From Bacteroidetes bacterium RIFCSPLOWO2_12_FULL_35_15 (lineage in GTDB: Bacteria; Bacteroidota; Bacteroidia; 2-12-FULL-35-15), in the NCBI GenBank assembly GCA_001769385.1, contig MEPB01000038.1:93805-157804 (forward strand): DNA of 64,000 nucleotides, given 5' to 3'. A program made the translations under genes and the position numbers. Shown here piece after piece: positions 9,158 to 19,467 of this stretch (positions within the stretch are counted from its first letter, which is position 1; each line of letters begins with the position of its first letter). The notes under the pieces are model-generated. The model did no database searches, was not told the origin of the DNA, and saw only the letters and a list, made by a program, of their open reading frames with translations.

Positions 9158-10495
9158 TTATTTTACTTTTGAAGCTTCGGCAGCCGCAATTTTCTTTTTG
9201 ATGCCTTCTGTGGTTATTGAACCCGGGCGCTCCAATGGATGACCCAAAGCGCGGTCCCAGATCAAGGAAGCCAATACACCCAATGCACGTGAGACACCAA
9301 ATAATACGGTGTAAAAATCATGCTCCACCATTCCAAAATGTGTTAACAATACACCAGAATGTGCATCAACATTTGGCCAGGGGTTTTTAATTTTTCCTGT
9401 GCTTTCCAAAATTGGAGGGGCTACTTTATAGATCATTTGTACTATTTCGCACAAATCATCTTTACCATTTGGTTTGATATAACGGGTATAAAAATCCTGT
9501 TGAGCAGAAAAACGTGGATCAGTTTTACGTAATACTGCATGTCCGTATCCCGGAACAACTTTTCCGTCAGCAAGTGTTTTATGAATATAATCTTCAATTT
9601 GCTTTTCAGTTGGTAATCCACCACCTAATTCTTCACGTAAATTTAAGATCCAACTCAATACTTCCTGATTGGCTAAACCATGCAATGGTCCTGCAAGTCC
9701 GGTCATACCGGCTGCAAAAGCTAAATAAGGGTCACTTAATGCAGAACCTACTAAGTGGGTAGTATGTGCAGAAACGTTTCCTCCTTCATGATCAACGTGA
9801 ATGGTCATGTACATCCGCATTAAACGTTTCATATCAAAATCTTCGTAACCCAGCATGTGAGCCAGGTTTGCAGCCCAATCTAATTTTGGATCAGGTTCAA
9901 TATGAACATTATCTTTATATTTTCTACGATAAATGTATGCTGCCACGCGTGGTAAACGAGCAATCAGATTCATTGAATCTTCATACACATAATCCCAATA
10001 ATCCTTTTTATTGATTCCTTTTTTGTATGCTGCAGCAAACAATGATTCAGTTTGCATGGCTGTGATAGCAATTACAAATTGTGTCATAGGGTGAGTTGAT
10101 GCGGGCAATTTATCCAATACATCAAAAACATGCTTCGGAACATTTGACCTGCGTGCCCAATTGTTACCAATATCAATTACCTCGGCTTGAGTAGGAAGCT
10201 CTCCCAAAAGCATTAAGTAAAAAATACCTTCGGGCAATGGCTCTGTACCATGGTTGGGAGACTTTGGAAGTTTTTCACGTAACTCAGGAATGGTATAACC
10301 TCTGAAACGAATTCCTTCTTCAGGATCCAGTTTTGAAGTTTCGGTTACTAAACCGATCATTCCTTTCATACCATGATACACTTGTTCTACAGTATATTCA
10401 CCTAATTTAAAATCACCTTTTTCTTTGATGAGTGCTTTTACTTCTGCTGCCACAGGCCCTGCCTTTGCAGCGAATTTTTCTTTTAATGAATCCAT
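9158..10495 (-). CDS. gltA: Citrate (Si)-synthase
   Basis: Condenses acetyl-CoA and oxaloacetate to citrate, entering the TCA cycle. The 445-residue sequence looks like the mitochondrial-type enzyme: catalytic His272 in GPLHGLANQE, His319 in VPGYGHAVLRKTDPR and Asp377 in NVDAHSGVLL fall almost at the pig numbering (274, 320, 375). The N-terminal extension of about 30 residues before the first helix is also of that type. Monocistronic by context: a terminator follows directly, and enolase upstream ends 84 bp away on the same strand. Confidence 0.96.
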   Translation of the reverse strand: MDSLKEKFAAKAGPVAAEVKALIKEKGDFKLGEYTVEQVYHGMKGMIGLVTETSKLDPEEGIRFRGYTIPELREKLPKSPNHGTEPLPEGIFYLMLLGELPTQAEVIDIGNNWARRSNVPKHVFDVLDKLPASTHPMTQFVIAITAMQTESLFAAAYKKGINKKDYWDYVYEDSMNLIARLPRVAAYIYRRKYKDNVHIEPDPKLDWAANLAHMLGYEDFDMKRLMRMYMTIHVDHEGGNVSAHTTHLVGSALSDPYLAFAAGMTGLAGPLHGLANQEVLSWILNLREELGGGLPTEKQIEDYIHKTLADGKVVPGYGHAVLRKTDPRFSAQQDFYTRYIKPNGKDDLCEIVQMIYKVAPPILESTGKIKNPWPNVDAHSGVLLTHFGMVEHDFYTVLFGVSRALGVLASLIWDRALGHPLERPGSITTEGIKKKIAAAEASKVK

Positions 10496-10579
10496 TTTAT
10501 TTTATATGAATTATGTGTTTTTCAAATTTTTTGTGAAAGATAGAATCTTTTGTCTAATTAAAAAATGATGTAGATAAGT

Positions 10580-11893
<1,314 letters not shown>

Positions 11894-11915
11894 TTATAAT
11901 TAGAAATTATCGTTT

Positions 11916-11943
11916 CAAAAGTAAAAATAATACCCAAGCCAAA
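11916..11943 (-). promoter_or_regulatory. Bacteroidota-type promoter for enolase
   Basis: On the minus strand TTTG (11940-11943) is followed after 16 bp by TACTTTTG (11916-11923), matching the phylum's -33/-7 consensus TTTG and TAnnTTTG. It leaves a leader of roughly 35 nt before the enolase ATG. Confidence 0.65.
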
Positions 11944-12068
11944 CGCTGATTTTTATCAGCAATTTTTGTATAATTTGGCAACTATTATGCTGATTAATTT
12001 TCAAATTTCATTTAATGTTTTTGTATATTGCTGCGAATAAATAGATAGCATAAAAATAGAACCTTTCT

Positions 12069-13304
12069 ATGATTTTAAACTATATCTGGATCGCATTTTT
12101 TGTTATAGCCTTTATTGTTGCTATTCTAAAATTGATCTTTACCGGTGATACCGAAGTATTTAAAACTATAATAGAAGCAACATTCGATTCGTCAAAAATG
12201 GCGGTAATGGATATTTCATTGCCATTGGCAGGTGTAATGACCTTGTGGCTGGGGCTAATGAATATTGGCGAAAAAGCAGGCGCAATTAATTTTTTATCCC
12301 GAATTGTTGGTCCGTTTTTCAATAAGTTATTTCCGGAGATCCCTAAGACTCATCCTGCAAACGGACAAATAATGATGAACTTTTCTGCTAACATGCTGGG
12401 CCTTGATAATGCTGCAACACCGCTTGGTTTAAAAGCGATGAACAGTATGCAGGAACTCAATCCGGAAAAAGATACAGCTTCCAATGCGCAAATTATGTTT
12501 TTGGTTTTGAATACTTCCGGACTAACTATTATTCCGGTTACAATTATGGCTCAGCGTGCAATTATGGGTGCTGCAAACCCTTCTGATGTATTTATTCCAA
12601 TTTTAATTGCAACCTATTTCTCAACAATGATAGGACTTCTTACGGTTTCTCTTTGGCAAAAAATAAATTTATTAAATGGAATTGTACTAAGTTGGCTGCT
12701 GGGAATAAGCGCCATTATCTTTGGAATTATATGGTATTTCAGCACCTTGGACGCAGCTCAGATCTCAAAAATATCCACATTAAGTGCTAATTTAATTTTA
12801 CTTACCATCATAGTTTCGTTCATCCTTGGTGCATTACGAAAAAAAGTAAATGTGTATGAAGCATTTATAGAAGGAGCTAAAAGCGGTTTTGAAACTGCCA
12901 TAAAAGTGATTCCTTATTTAGTGGCAATGTTAGTTGGTATTGCCGTATTCCGTGCTTCCGGGGCAATGGATTACCTGATAAATGGAATTGGTTATTTGGT
13001 TAGTGCCATGGGATTTAATACAGATTTTGTGCCCGCATTACCCACCGCATTTATGAAACCACTAAGCGGTAGCGGTGCAAAAGCAATGATGCTGGAGGCA
13101 ATGAAAACTAATGGTCCGGATTCTTTTGTTGGAAGACTATCCTGTGTTTTTCAGGGAGCAGCTGACACTACCTTTTATATTGTTGCATTGTATTTTGGTT
13201 CGGTCGGAATAAAAAACACTCGTTATGCAGTTACTGCGGGTTTAATTGCTGATCTGGCGGGAGTGATTGCGGCAATTTATATTTCCTATTTATTTTTTCA
13301 TTAA
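12069..13304 (+). CDS. SpmA/SpmB-like fusion, nucleoside-recognition (Gate) domain membrane protein
   Basis: A 411-residue polytopic membrane protein. The first half resembles SpmA (DISLPLAGVMTLWLGLMNIGE, then the conserved NMLGLDNAATPLGLKAM box) and the second resembles SpmB (FETAIKVIPYLVAMLVGI and SGSGAKAMMLEAM), so it is a natural fusion of the two spore-maturation proteins. This organism is no spore former; in Bacteroidota such fusions are common and their substrate is unknown. It stands alone on the plus strand, divergent from enolase. Confidence 0.88.
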   Translation: MILNYIWIAFFVIAFIVAILKLIFTGDTEVFKTIIEATFDSSKMAVMDISLPLAGVMTLWLGLMNIGEKAGAINFLSRIVGPFFNKLFPEIPKTHPANGQIMMNFSANMLGLDNAATPLGLKAMNSMQELNPEKDTASNAQIMFLVLNTSGLTIIPVTIMAQRAIMGAANPSDVFIPILIATYFSTMIGLLTVSLWQKINLLNGIVLSWLLGISAIIFGIIWYFSTLDAAQISKISTLSANLILLTIIVSFILGALRKKVNVYEAFIEGAKSGFETAIKVIPYLVAMLVGIAVFRASGAMDYLINGIGYLVSAMGFNTDFVPALPTAFMKPLSGSGAKAMMLEAMKTNGPDSFVGRLSCVFQGAADTTFYIVALYFGSVGIKNTRYAVTAGLIADLAGVIAAIYISYLFFH

Positions 13305-13390
13305 CAACACCACCGAGACAAAGAGAACAATTAGTTTCAAGAGATTAAATTTAAAACCAGCAGATAATTTTTTAAAATATTAATTACTAT

Positions 13391-13509
13391 TTGCAGATTA
13401 ACCTAAATTGTCTCATTTTGTTAATCCGTGAATCTGTGGCAATTTTATAAATAAACACGTTATTTTTTCAACAATCCCTTCCGTGTTTCTCTATGTTCTC
13501 CGTGTCTCC
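13391..13509. repeat. Imperfect ~120-bp direct repeat, copy 1
   Basis: Begins TTGCAGATTAACCT and contains AATCTGTGGCAATTTTAT, AAATAAACACGTT, TTTTTTCAACAAT and TGTTTCTCT.CGTTCTCCGTGTCTC-type segments. Copy 2 starts 178 bp further on. A shorter inverted match (ACCACCGAGACAAAGAGAAC, 13308-13327) lies just after the stop of the SpmAB-like gene. The whole 13305-13669 interval is made of such repeats and low-complexity AT sequence; no gene seen. Confidence 0.85.
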
Positions 13510-13568
13510 CGTTTAAACCCCAGCATATAAAATTTTAATAAATAAATTTTAAAATTAGTTATTATGAT

Positions 13569-13690
13569 TTGCAGATTAACCTCAATAGAACCATTTTATT
13601 AATCTGTGAATCTGTGGCAATTTTATTAAATAAACACGTTGTTTTTTCAACAATACTCTCTGTGTTTCTCTACGTTCTCCGTGTCTCTGT
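13569..13690. repeat. Imperfect ~120-bp direct repeat, copy 2, running into a gene end
   Basis: Same order of blocks as copy 1 with scattered substitutions. Its last ~20 bases encode the final residues (QKTTETRRT) of the minus-strand glycosyltransferase, so the repeat has supplied that gene's stop codon and tail. Confidence 0.85.
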
Positions 13691-15049
13691 GGTTTTCTGT
13701 GCTCGTAGCTCTAATCTTTTTCTGAATTTTTCTTTCAAAAAATAAATCCCACTTGCACTAAGTATCGCAATGTAAGGAACAACCGGAACCCGAAATCTGG
13801 ATTCGGTAACTTCGGGTAAGGTTAAATTTGCAAAACAAAAAATTAATAGTCCGATTAATAACAGATATAATATTTGTTTGTTTTTATTGAAATAAAACAT
13901 TCCGAAAATCAATGAAATATATAGTATCAATAATATTCCTAATTGAAAAATTACCAAGGTGATTGTTAGTTTGCTGGTATGTTTAAATAAATAATCAACA
14001 ATTGAAACATTTTTAGGGATCATATTAAACCCTTTACCCCAGTTACCAAGTTGCAGATCAAGATAAGAACGACAAGGTTTTAAGAAAAAATGTACAAATT
14101 GAACCGCCTGATGTTTTATCAACATGCCGGGATGTTGGAAGACAATTTTCATGGCTTCACTTTCAATGTGTTTTGCATATTCGTAAGGCTGTTTATGCGC
14201 ATCTCCTTTAAATTCTTTAAAAGTTTTCCAACGTAAAATACTTTGCGACTCGGCTAGCGAACGATTATTCAGTTCTGCATAAATTGCCGCAGCCTGATAA
14301 TTCTGCATATCATGTTCCCGAATAACACTTAAAAAATAATGGTTGAATGTAATTTTATTCCGAATTAACCAGGGCGAAATGCTTAGCAATACTAATGAGA
14401 AAAGAATGCCAGTTTTAAACAATCCGGTAGTAATTTTTTTTCGAAAATGATAAATAATAAAAAACGATAAAAAGAGCGGTAGAAAGAAACCTATTGGCCG
14501 ACATAAAATGGTTGCGCCACATAAAATGGAGGCAATAATTAATGTTTGCATTCTTTCAGTTTTTAAATACCGGATGAAGGAATAAATACATGTGATCAAT
14601 AAAAAAGTAAATAAGGTTTCAGTCAAAACCAAATTACTCATAACTATGGAGGGAATGTCAATTGCAACAATAATTGCAGCAATGCAGGAAATGAAATTTG
14701 AATGTGTAATTTCTTTTGCAATTCGATATGTAAAATAGCAAGTAAGAACAGAAAGAATAATTTGGAAAAATATAATTGAAAAACCTTCCGGCCCAAGTAC
14801 CTCCGATAAAAAAATAAAAATGGGATAGATGGGGGTGCGATAATAATCTGGTTCTAAAGGAATGTTTGCACTTTGACTAAATACTCCGTATTGTCTTAAA
14901 TTGTATGCAATGTTCCAGTATCCATTTGAATCGTAAACATAAATGCCTGCAGGGTTTCGTATAATGATTGCCAGAAAATAAATTATCCTTATTGCAAACG
15001 CAGAAAGCAGAATAAATAAAAGAGGTTTCTTTTTAAGTAAACTTAGCAT
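13670..15049 (-). CDS. GT39/ArnT-like membrane glycosyltransferase
   Basis: A 459-residue integral membrane protein with about 10-12 hydrophobic helices. The first periplasmic loop has the acidic motif YVYDSNGYW, the position of the DE/DD catalytic residue in dolichyl/undecaprenyl-phosphate-sugar mannosyltransferase-like (PMT/ArnT, GT-C fold) enzymes, and a YYRTPIYPIF segment follows as in that family. Probably moves a sugar from a lipid-phosphate donor to an envelope acceptor; acceptor unknown. The C-terminal tail is encoded by an intergenic repeat, so the ancestral stop was probably earlier. Next gene upstream on the strand is unrelated in function. Confidence 0.8.
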   Translation of the reverse strand: MLSLLKKKPLLFILLSAFAIRIIYFLAIIIRNPAGIYVYDSNGYWNIAYNLRQYGVFSQSANIPLEPDYYRTPIYPIFIFLSEVLGPEGFSIIFFQIILSVLTCYFTYRIAKEITHSNFISCIAAIIVAIDIPSIVMSNLVLTETLFTFLLITCIYSFIRYLKTERMQTLIIASILCGATILCRPIGFFLPLFLSFFIIYHFRKKITTGLFKTGILFSLVLLSISPWLIRNKITFNHYFLSVIREHDMQNYQAAAIYAELNNRSLAESQSILRWKTFKEFKGDAHKQPYEYAKHIESEAMKIVFQHPGMLIKHQAVQFVHFFLKPCRSYLDLQLGNWGKGFNMIPKNVSIVDYLFKHTSKLTITLVIFQLGILLILYISLIFGMFYFNKNKQILYLLLIGLLIFCFANLTLPEVTESRFRVPVVPYIAILSASGIYFLKEKFRKRLELRAQKTTETRRT

Positions 15050-15140
15050 AGGTTATGTATAACCAAATTCCGCAAATTATTTTTTTTATTTGTGCAATTC
15101 GTGTCAGGTTTTATTTTGAAAGGTAACAAATTAAAAAAAA

Positions 15141-16115
15141 CTAAAAAGAATCAGTAGGCTTGGATTTTCTCAGGTAAAGTGTTTCTCCGGTTTTCGGTTC
15201 TTCTCCTGACTTCATATTATTTTTTTTGTACAGCGTTTTTAATTTTATGCCTTCCAATTGTGAGATCGATCTCATTGTTTCTCCTTTTTTTACCAAATGA
15301 AAAGGCTCTTTCGCTTTGTTACGCTTTGGTTGGAGATATAATTTTTGTCCTGCAATCAATTTGTCATTTGCACGAAGTTCGTTAAATTTATATAGCTGCC
15401 AAAGGTCTTTATCTGTATCGGTTGCAATTTTTTCAAAAGTATCATTGGGCTTAATGATAATATATTTTATAATTCCATCGCGTAAAATTTCGCGTGCTGT
15501 AATTGTTTCTTTTTTGCTGCTTTTTTTTTCGGATACTGTATTTTGTTTTTTTTCTGTTTGTTTAATGGTATTGTTTTTACTGATTGGATCTGTTTTTTCA
15601 ACAATGTCATACTTGTATAATTTGTAAGATTCAATAAGTTCAAGCAGTTGTTTTTCATACCTGGGATCGGTTGCATAACCTGCTGCTTTCAATCCTTTTG
15701 CCCAACCTTTATAATCTGTATGATTTAAATCGAACAAAGAGGAGTAACGTGATCGGGATTTTAAAAACATAGAATGGTCAGTATATGAATCCAAAACGGA
15801 TTCATATTTCCGAAAGCATTCATCTTTCTGATCATCATCTTTTATAAAAACCGGGCCTTCCCATTCTTTATGACATTTTATCCCAAAATGATTATTGGCA
15901 AATTTAGCAAGATCACTTGTTCCAAAACTGCTTTCAAGCATTCCTTGAGCAAGTGTAATGCTTGCAGGAATAGTGTATATCATCATTTCCTTTATAGCAT
16001 CATCTTTAAAGTTTTGAATATAGTTTTCAGCCAATAATGCACGTTCATTATTTGAAGCTTCAACAGATAGTTGAAAACTTAAAAATAATAATATGGAAAA
16101 AAATATGTTTTGCAT
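15141..16115 (-). CDS. Secreted glucosaminidase with two LysM domains
   Basis: A 324-residue exported peptidoglycan hydrolase. A signal peptide covers about residues 1-20. The glucosaminidase (PF01832-type) domain spans about 30-165; IPASITLAQGMLESSFG carries the catalytic glutamate, followed by NNHFGIKCH and YESVLDSYTDHS. After a Lys/Thr-rich linker come two LysM domains (about 215-260 and 272-318), which bind the glycan strands. Likely an N-acetylglucosaminidase acting in cell separation or wall turnover. Stands between genes of unrelated function on the same strand. Confidence 0.92.
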   Translation of the reverse strand: MQNIFFSILLFLSFQLSVEASNNERALLAENYIQNFKDDAIKEMMIYTIPASITLAQGMLESSFGTSDLAKFANNHFGIKCHKEWEGPVFIKDDDQKDECFRKYESVLDSYTDHSMFLKSRSRYSSLFDLNHTDYKGWAKGLKAAGYATDPRYEKQLLELIESYKLYKYDIVEKTDPISKNNTIKQTEKKQNTVSEKKSSKKETITAREILRDGIIKYIIIKPNDTFEKIATDTDKDLWQLYKFNELRANDKLIAGQKLYLQPKRNKAKEPFHLVKKGETMRSISQLEGIKLKTLYKKNNMKSGEEPKTGETLYLRKSKPTDSF

Positions 16116-16189
16116 TTATTCAAAAGTAACATTATTTGAAAAGCATGTAATTTTTAATTGGAAAATTTTTAACAATTGGGTGTTGAATT

Positions 16190-17092
16190 TTATATTTTGG
16201 ATAAAAACCCTGCATTCCCCTGCAAGCCACCCGTATGAATAGCAATTATTATTTGTCCTTTTTTGAAAAAACCTTTTTTTATCAAATCGTAAATTCCAAA
16301 CATCATTTTTCCGGTATATACATAATCAAGCGGAATAATATTTTCCTTCTCAAAATGGTTTATAAAATTGCTGAGTGCAGGGTTTATTTTCCCATATTTT
16401 CCGAAATGATAATTCTCATCAATATGCCAGTTTGCAGTTAAAGGAAGATCAAAGTATTCAAACCATTTTTCTACTTCTGATTGTATATAATTTTCTGCTT
16501 TTAGGATCTGAAACCCTATTGCTTTTTGATTTTCTTTTAAAGAAAACGTAATCCCTGAAATGGTAGCTCCTGTGCCACATGCACAACAGATATAATCAAA
16601 ATTAATTGGAATATGTGGTGTGATTTCTTTACAGCCGATAACACCAAGTTCATTAGAGCCTCCTTCCGGAATAAAATAAATATTTTCCTCCGGAAAAGTT
16701 TCAGTTGCATACTTGTTCAGCTCCGCTTTGTTCCTGAATAATGTACGTGAAACATACTGTAACTGCATACCGCATTCACTTGCGAATAGTAAGGTTGGAT
16801 TTAATTGCGGGTATTCTTCTCCCCGGATAAGTCCAATTGTTTTAAATCCATATTCTTTACCGGCAGCAGCAGTTGCTGCAATGTGATTGGAGAACGCACC
16901 ACCAAATGTGAGAATTGTCTTTTTATTTTGTTTTTTTGCTTCTAATAAATTGTATTTCATTTTATACAATTTGTTTCCACTAATATGCGGATGGTTTAGA
17001 TCAGTACGCAATACAAATAAATTAACTCCATACGGCTTTAGCAATTCATCATTTACAGGCTGTAATAGTGGAATTACGGTTTCGATTTGCAT
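16190..17092 (-). CDS. PLP-dependent ACC deaminase / D-cysteine desulfhydrase family enzyme
   Basis: A 300-residue fold-type II PLP enzyme. SGNKLYKMKYN holds the Schiff-base lysine Lys41; TFGGAFSNHIAATAAAG binds the cofactor and substrate carboxylate; CGTGATISG is the phosphate-binding loop. The family includes 1-aminocyclopropane-1-carboxylate deaminase and D-cysteine desulfhydrase, which cannot be told apart by eye; the bacteroidal members are usually shorter than the 330-340 of characterised enzymes, as here. It is divergent from the DUF5522 gene. Confidence 0.85.
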   Translation of the reverse strand: MQIETVIPLLQPVNDELLKPYGVNLFVLRTDLNHPHISGNKLYKMKYNLLEAKKQNKKTILTFGGAFSNHIAATAAAGKEYGFKTIGLIRGEEYPQLNPTLLFASECGMQLQYVSRTLFRNKAELNKYATETFPEENIYFIPEGGSNELGVIGCKEITPHIPINFDYICCACGTGATISGITFSLKENQKAIGFQILKAENYIQSEVEKWFEYFDLPLTANWHIDENYHFGKYGKINPALSNFINHFEKENIIPLDYVYTGKMMFGIYDLIKKGFFKKGQIIIAIHTGGLQGNAGFLSKI

Positions 17093-17114
17093 AACATAAA
17101 AATACTTATTTTTG
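17086..17114 (+). promoter_or_regulatory. Promoter of the DUF5522 gene, probably leaderless
   Basis: TTTG (17086-17089), 17 bp, then TATTTTTG (17107-17114): a close match to the Bacteroidota consensus. The ATG follows only 5 bases after the -7 box, so the transcript would start at or next to the start codon. The -33 element overlaps the start of the divergent deaminase gene. Confidence 0.55.
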
Positions 17115-17119
17115 TGAGA

Positions 17120-17302
17120 ATGGAAGAGTTTTCAAAACATAAAGATCTGCAGCCGGACGAATTTTATTATAGTAAAGAAGGGTACATTGTGTTTACCGAA
17201 AAATATTTATTAAAACGGGGATATTGCTGCCAGAATGGATGCAAACATTGTCCTTATGGTTTCGATAAAACGAAAGGGAGAATTGAAAAGAAAAAAGAAT
17301 AA
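17120..17302 (+). CDS. DUF5522-type small cysteine-rich protein
   Basis: A 60-residue protein starting MEEFSKHKDL. The C-terminal half has a compact CC-x3-C-x2-C cluster (KRGYCCQNGCKHCPYGF), typical of the DUF5522 family and likely to bind a metal. An in-frame ATG at 17087 would give 71 residues but would overlap the divergent gene and lie upstream of the -7 box, so 17120 is preferred. Function unknown. It precedes urocanate hydratase by 49 bp on the same strand. Confidence 0.8.
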   Translation: MEEFSKHKDLQPDEFYYSKEGYIVFTEKYLLKRGYCCQNGCKHCPYGFDKTKGRIEKKKE

Positions 17303-17351
17303 ATGAATTTAAAAATGTGACAATCTGAAAAATGTCAACAAAACAATAGAT

Positions 17352-19373
17352 ATGAATACCGAATTTCAACAACAAATTTCACAAGGCATCCCAAATGAAT
17401 TGCCTGCTATCAAAAGCTTTGATGCTTCCTTAAATCATGCTCCGAAACGAAAAGATATTTTAAATCCGGAAGAAAAAAAATTAGCAATCCGGAATGCCTT
17501 GCGTTATTTCGATAAAAAGCACCATTCTGTTTTAGCAAAAGAATTTGCTAATGAGTTAAAAACGTATGGTAGAATTTATATGTATCGTTTTCGCCCAGAT
17601 TATAAAATCTATGCACGACCTATTAATGATTATCCGCATAGATCAAAGCAAGCGGCAGCCATCATGTTAATGTTGCAAAATAATTTGGATTATGCCGTGG
17701 CACAACATCCGCATGAATTAATTACTTATGGAGGAAATGGATCGGTTTTTCAGAATTGGGCCCAGTACCTTATTACGATGAAATATTTGTCGGAAATGAC
17801 CGATGAACAAACATTGGCAATGTATTCCGGACACCCGATGGGCTTGTTTCCCTCACATAAAGATGCTCCTCGTGTGGTGATTACCAATGGTATGATGATC
17901 CCGAATTATAGCAAACCCGATGATTGGGAAAAATTTAATGCCTTGGGTGTAACACAATATGGACAAATGACAGCCGGATCGTTTATGTATATCGGTCCGC
18001 AAGGAATTGTACACGGAACAACCATTACTGTGATGAATGCGGCACGTAAAATTTCCAAAAATCCATCTCCCTCCATTGCGGGGAGGGTTGGGGAGGGGTT
18101 ACTCTTTGTTACTTGCGGATTAGGAGGAATGAGTGGTGCACAGCCTAAAGCAGGAAAAATATCCGGGCTGGTTACTGTTGTGGCGGAAATTAATCCGAAG
18201 GCTGTAAAAACCCGTCATTCGCAAGGATGGGTTGATGAAGTGTTCGAAGATCTCAACAAATTGATCGAACGGATAAAAATAGCAAGATCCTCAAAAGAAG
18301 CGGTCTCCATTGCTTATCAGGGTAATGTAGTTGATTTGTGGGAATATTTGGTTTCCGAAAAAATGAATGTTGATATTGGAACAGACCAAACTTCATTACA
18401 TAATCCATGGGCAGGGGGCTATTATCCTGCAGGGTTATCCTATGAACAATCAAATGAATTGATGGCTACTGATCCTGCTCAGTTTAAAACGGAAGTTCAA
18501 AAAACATTGATACGTCACGCAAATGCAGTAAATACATTAGCTGCAAAAGGAATGTATTTCTTTGATTATGGCAATGCCTTTTTATTGGAAGCTTCTCGTG
18601 CCGGGGCCGACATTGTGAATAAAGACGGAACTTTTAAATATAAATCCTATGTGCAGGATATTCTCGGGCCTATGTGTTTTGATTATGGGTTTGGTCCGTT
18701 CCGTTGGGTTTGTACCTCGTGTGATCCTAAAGATTTAGCTACAACAGATAAATTAGCGCTTGTTGTGCTTGAAGAAATGATTAAAACTGCTCCAAAAGAG
18801 ATCAAACAACAGTTGAATGATAATATCGTTTGGATAAAGGATGCCATGAAAAACAACTTGGTTGTTGGCTCTCAGGCTCGTATTTTATATGCTGATTCTG
18901 AAGCGAGAATAAAAATTGCCGAATCATTCAACAAAGCAATTAAGTCGGGCGAACTTTCTGCTCCTGTTGTTTTAGGCAGAGATCATCATGATGTATCAGG
19001 AACCGACTCTCCTTATCGTGAAACATCGAATATTTATGATGGCTCTAGTTTTACTGCTGATATGGCAGTTCAGAATTTTGTAGGTGACGGGTTTCGTGGT
19101 GCCACCTGGATCTCATTACACAATGGAGGCGGAGTAGGTTGGGGGGAAGTGATCAATGGTGGATTTGGGATGGTATTGGATGGATCAGAGGATAGCGATA
19201 GAAGATTAAAATCAATGTTATTTTGGGATGTCAATAACGGAATAGCGCGCAGAAGTTGGGCCAGAAATGAAGAAGCATTGTTTGCCATCAAACGGGAAAT
19301 GGAGCGCTCACCCAATTTAAAAGTAACGTTGCCTAATATCGTTGATGATAATTTACTGAATGATTTATTTTAA
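17352..19373 (+). CDS. hutU: Urocanate hydratase
   Basis: Converts urocanate to imidazolonepropionate in histidine breakdown, with tightly bound NAD+. The 673-residue form with an extended N-terminus is the Bacteroidota type. Recognisable blocks: ITYGGNGSVFQNWAQY, YSGHPMGLFPSH, VTNGMMIPNYS, YIGPQGIVHGTT, the NAD-binding CGLGGMSGAQPKA, TDQTSLHNPWAGGYYP, GRDHHDVSGTDSPYRET and FVGDGFRGATWISLHNGGGVGWG. Between NAARKIS and LFVTCGLGG, a segment of about 12 residues is encoded by a GC-rich repeat (see 18066-18100). Other hut genes are not adjacent. Confidence 0.95.
   Translation: MNTEFQQQISQGIPNELPAIKSFDASLNHAPKRKDILNPEEKKLAIRNALRYFDKKHHSVLAKEFANELKTYGRIYMYRFRPDYKIYARPINDYPHRSKQAAAIMLMLQNNLDYAVAQHPHELITYGGNGSVFQNWAQYLITMKYLSEMTDEQTLAMYSGHPMGLFPSHKDAPRVVITNGMMIPNYSKPDDWEKFNALGVTQYGQMTAGSFMYIGPQGIVHGTTITVMNAARKISKNPSPSIAGRVGEGLLFVTCGLGGMSGAQPKAGKISGLVTVVAEINPKAVKTRHSQGWVDEVFEDLNKLIERIKIARSSKEAVSIAYQGNVVDLWEYLVSEKMNVDIGTDQTSLHNPWAGGYYPAGLSYEQSNELMATDPAQFKTEVQKTLIRHANAVNTLAAKGMYFFDYGNAFLLEASRAGADIVNKDGTFKYKSYVQDILGPMCFDYGFGPFRWVCTSCDPKDLATTDKLALVVLEEMIKTAPKEIKQQLNDNIVWIKDAMKNNLVVGSQARILYADSEARIKIAESFNKAIKSGELSAPVVLGRDHHDVSGTDSPYRETSNIYDGSSFTADMAVQNFVGDGFRGATWISLHNGGGVGWGEVINGGFGMVLDGSEDSDRRLKSMLFWDVNNGIARRSWARNEEALFAIKREMERSPNLKVTLPNIVDDNLLNDLF
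18066..18100. repeat. In-frame GC-rich repeat inside hutU
   Basis: A purine/pyrimidine-skewed palindromic stretch (CTCCCTCCATTG then GGGGAGGGTTGGGGAGGGG) that reads PSPSIAGRVGEG in frame. Such CCCTCC/GGGAGG units are familiar as intergenic Bacteroidota repeats; here it lies inside a highly conserved enzyme, in the loop just before the NAD-binding CGLGGMSG block. Confidence 0.7.
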
Positions 19374-19419
19374 TTTTTGTCTTGATAAAAGATTTGGAAT
19401 GATTTTGGCAAAGAAGCTT

Positions 19420-19438
19420 AAACCTTTAAAGGTTTTTT
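19420..19438 (+). terminator. Possible terminator of hutU
   Basis: A short self-complementary stretch AAACCTTTAAAGGTTT followed by more T residues, 47 bp after the hutU stop. The stem is only about 6 bp of mostly A/T pairs, so it is weak. Confidence 0.4.
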
Positions 19439-19467
19439 AGGTCAATAATTCAAATAAATTATATATC

